A stretch of 64,000 nt of DNA, taken from contig CAVYXV010000010.1 of the NCBI GenBank assembly GCA_963772585.1, forward strand, positions 248,001 through 312,000. Direction: 5' to 3'. Below the pieces are notes generated by a model. That model saw only the letters and a program-made list of their open reading frames with translations, was not told the DNA's origin and searched no databases. Below are positions 62,273 through 64,000 of this stretch, one piece after another (positions within the stretch are counted from its first letter, which is position 1; the number at the start of each line of letters is the position of its first letter). Origin of the DNA: CAVVXN01 sp963772585 (lineage in GTDB: Bacteria; Planctomycetota; PLA2; JAEUHO01). The position numbers and the translations under genes are program-made.

Positions 62273-63253
62273 ATGGAACGCGGCGAAACGTCGATCCACG
62301 CCCGGGCGCCCGCCGCCGTCGCGAGGCCGACCGGGATGGCCGTCGGGACGGCCCTCTTCGTGCTGGCGATCGCCCTCGCGGTGCTCCTCGTGCCGCTTCC
62401 GCGTCGGGACCGGTCCGTCGTCGCGCTGATCTCCATCGGCCACGTCCTCGTCGGGGCTCTCGTGGTCGCCGCGCTGCGCACCCTGCTCGCGCGAGGAAGC
62501 GGTCTCTCGCCGGTCGGGGCCGGCTCTTCCGCGCTGCTGCTCGCCCTCCTCCTGCTCGGTGCGGCCCAGGCCGTCCGCCCCCTGCTGGGAGGCGGCTTCT
62601 CGCGCGAGTACCTCATCGCGGGCGCCGCGGGGGCGGCGGGAGCCACCCTCCTCTGGTTCGGCCGCCGTCCGGACTCCGGATGGGTGTGGATCCCGGTCCT
62701 GCTGGGCCTCGGCGTGTTGGCGTACGGCCTGCAAGCGGGCGTCATGGACCTCCTGGACGCACGGGGCCGCGAGCGCGAGCTGCCCGTCCTCTCGGGATTC
62801 GAGTCGGCGCTCGAGATGCGACGGTGGCGGTTCCAGGAGACGGAGCCCCGTCGGGTACGTGCCCACGCCACGCAGGGGGCGTGGAGCCTGGAGGTGCCCC
62901 TGCCCTCGGGGATCTCGCCGGAACTCGCCCTCGTCTGGCCCGTTCGCGACTGGAGGGGGTGGGACGGCTTCGCCTTCGACGTCCAGGCCGACGGCGAGAA
63001 GCCCCTTCCCCTGCGCGTCCAGATCCGCGACGGACAGAGCGGCGACGACCTCCGCTCGCGCTTCGAGAGGGAATTCCTCTTGGATCCATCGGGAGGTACG
63101 GTCGAGATCTCCACGACGGCGATCACCGAGGGACCCGACGGGCGACGTCTCGACCTCGCCGACATCGCTTCCGTCACGATCATCCTCGAGGGCAGCGCAC
63201 GCGCGCGAACCGTCCACATCGACGACGTCCGGCTGCAGCGCGAACCGCACTGA
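62273..63253 (+). CDS. Membrane protein with C-terminal carbohydrate-binding-like domain
   Basis: 326 residues from ATG at 62273 (GAGGGAG upstream); ATG at 62245, inside the upstream gene, is a weaker choice. Five membrane helices occupy residues 20-160 (ALFVLAIALAVLLVPL, HVLVGALVVAALRTLL, and others), loosely like VanZ-type bundles. The C-terminal domain, about 175-326, is a beta-sandwich resembling CBM11/CIA30-type modules: WDGFAFDVQADGEKPLPLRV, and VHIDDVRLQRE at the end. Probably an inner-membrane protein with a periplasmic sugar- or polymer-binding domain. It starts 11 nt after the dehydrogenase-cytochrome gene and may share its transcript. Confidence 0.8.
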   Translation: MERGETSIHARAPAAVARPTGMAVGTALFVLAIALAVLLVPLPRRDRSVVALISIGHVLVGALVVAALRTLLARGSGLSPVGAGSSALLLALLLLGAAQAVRPLLGGGFSREYLIAGAAGAAGATLLWFGRRPDSGWVWIPVLLGLGVLAYGLQAGVMDLLDARGRERELPVLSGFESALEMRRWRFQETEPRRVRAHATQGAWSLEVPLPSGISPELALVWPVRDWRGWDGFAFDVQADGEKPLPLRVQIRDGQSGDDLRSRFEREFLLDPSGGTVEISTTAITEGPDGRRLDLADIASVTIILEGSARARTVHIDDVRLQREPH

Positions 63254-63396
63254 TCGCTTTGCGAATCGAGGGCCCCGCGGGCGCCGGCGGGACACCCTCC
63301 CGGGGACCCCAGCGGGCGTCATCCCCCTGACAACCCGATGACCGCTCCGGGCGATGCTGCCCCTCCGCCCGCTTCATCCGACGGAGGGAGTCGTCG

Positions 63397-64000
63397 ATGG
63401 ACGTCGTCTGGCTGTCCCGCCTCCAGTTCTCGCTGACGGTGATGTTCCACTATCTCTTCCCGCCGCTCACGATCGGGATGGGCGTCGTCCTCGTCTACCT
63501 GGGGGCCCGGTACCTGAAGACCGGGGACGACCTCTACCGGACCGCGCAGAGGTTCTGGACGCGCCTCTTCGCGCTCAACTTCGCAATCGGCGTGGCCAGC
63601 GGCATCGTCATGGAGTTCGAGTTCGGCACGAACTGGTCGGGCTACTCGCGCTTCGTGGGCGACGTGTTCGGCAGCGCGCTCGCGGCCGAGGGCATCTTCG
63701 CCTTCTTCCTGGAGTCCGGGTTCCTGGCCGTGCTCGTCTTCGGGTGGAGGCGTGTCGGCCCGAAGATGCACTTCTTCTCCACGCTGATGGTCTCGTTGGG
63801 GTCGATCTTCTCGTCCATCTGGATCGTCGTGGCGAACAGCTGGCAGCAGACACCCGCTGGGCACCATCTCGTGCAGATGACGCGGGACGGGCAGCCCTGG
63901 TTCGTAAACGGCCGGCCGGTGGTGCGAGCCGAGATCGTGGACTTCTGGGCGCTCGTGTTCAACCCGAGCACCATGCACCGTCTCGTCCACGTCCTGATCG
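63397..64000 (+). CDS. cydA: Cytochrome bd ubiquinol oxidase subunit I (3' end outside window)
   Basis: The first 201 residues of CydA. The N-terminus LSRLQFSLTVMFHYLFPPLT places His18 as the haem b595 ligand, and EFEFGTNWSGYSRFVGDVFG with EGIFAFFLESGFLAV contains the glutamates (E99 and E107 equivalents) lining the proton path. The Q-loop is not reached. The ATG follows CGGAGGGAG. It reduces O2 to water with quinol in the inner membrane at high affinity; cydB is expected immediately downstream, beyond the window. Confidence 0.95.
   Translation, partial: MDVVWLSRLQFSLTVMFHYLFPPLTIGMGVVLVYLGARYLKTGDDLYRTAQRFWTRLFALNFAIGVASGIVMEFEFGTNWSGYSRFVGDVFGSALAAEGIFAFFLESGFLAVLVFGWRRVGPKMHFFSTLMVSLGSIFSSIWIVVANSWQQTPAGHHLVQMTRDGQPWFVNGRPVVRAEIVDFWALVFNPSTMHRLVHVLI

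Noticed and set aside
1..64000. tRNA, rRNA, riboswitch, CRISPR array, replication origin or integron attachment site
   Set aside because: None recognised on either strand by eye; short non-coding genes could still be missed without covariance searches.

Overview
This is a very GC-rich bacterial chromosome segment (around 70% G+C by eye) that is almost entirely coding. The long mirror-image reading frames on opposite strands are an effect of that composition. The gene content points to Planctomycetota or a similar deep-branching Gram-negative lineage. The evidence is an ECF-type sigma factor coupled to a membrane Ser/Thr kinase with a helical-repeat tail, a sigma-like/FecR fusion, many secreted HEAT-repeat proteins, a HEAT-VWA protein, a carboxypeptidase-regulatory-like repeat array, multiheme cytochromes and an LPS-core-type glycosyltransferase. 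This assignment is inferred from gene content; no rRNA or tRNA gene was seen.

Layout. 1-8.4 kb: a partial secreted protein on the minus strand, DUF2237, an aldo/keto reductase, then a four-gene plus-strand operon of two unknown secreted proteins, a secreted papain-like protease with three tandem pYEATS-like modules, and a two-helix membrane protein. 8.4-12.5 kb: kinase and sigma genes on the minus strand, overlapping by 4 nt. 12.6-14.2 kb: a GT-C membrane glycosyltransferase. 14.3-18.8 kb: a tight operon of iorA, iorB and an NDP-forming acyl-CoA synthetase, which would oxidise amino-acid-derived 2-oxoacids to acyl-CoA and then make ATP. 18.9-30.8 kb: the sigma-like/FecR fusion, a secreted esterase, lipoprotein and HEAT-repeat genes, an MFS exporter, a LemA pair, HEAT-VWA and HEAT proteins.

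30.8-36 kb: five minus-strand genes, each junction overlapping by 4 nt: DUF6125, a 2-oxoacid:ferredoxin oxidoreductase (alpha, and a beta-gamma fusion), an AmgK-like sugar kinase fused to a RapZ C-terminal domain, and a MurU-like nucleotidyltransferase. The last two look like a peptidoglycan-sugar salvage module. 36-42.4 kb: a GT2 glycosyltransferase, a frameshifted secreted repeat protein, an MtfA-type metallopeptidase, two transposase remnants, short inverted IS- or REP-like repeats and an orphan gene of different composition; this is the clearest accessory region. 42.4-53.7 kb: a HAD phosphatase, a family I CoA-transferase pair, a cysteine desulfurase, the 1279-residue repeat protein, a phosphodiesterase, a YdjM-type membrane protein and a PAP2 phosphatase. 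53.8-57.1 kb: an S9 peptidase, a membrane protein and a thiamine-binding protein. 57.4-64 kb: an electron-transfer region with a decaheme lipoprotein, a sorbosone-dehydrogenase/diheme-cytochrome lipoprotein, a membrane protein and the start of cydA.

Three apparent +1 frameshifts (two in one gene, one in another) interrupt otherwise intact proteins; they probably reflect assembly errors. No gene-free stretch exceeds 300 bases. No CRISPR array or intact insertion sequence was seen.
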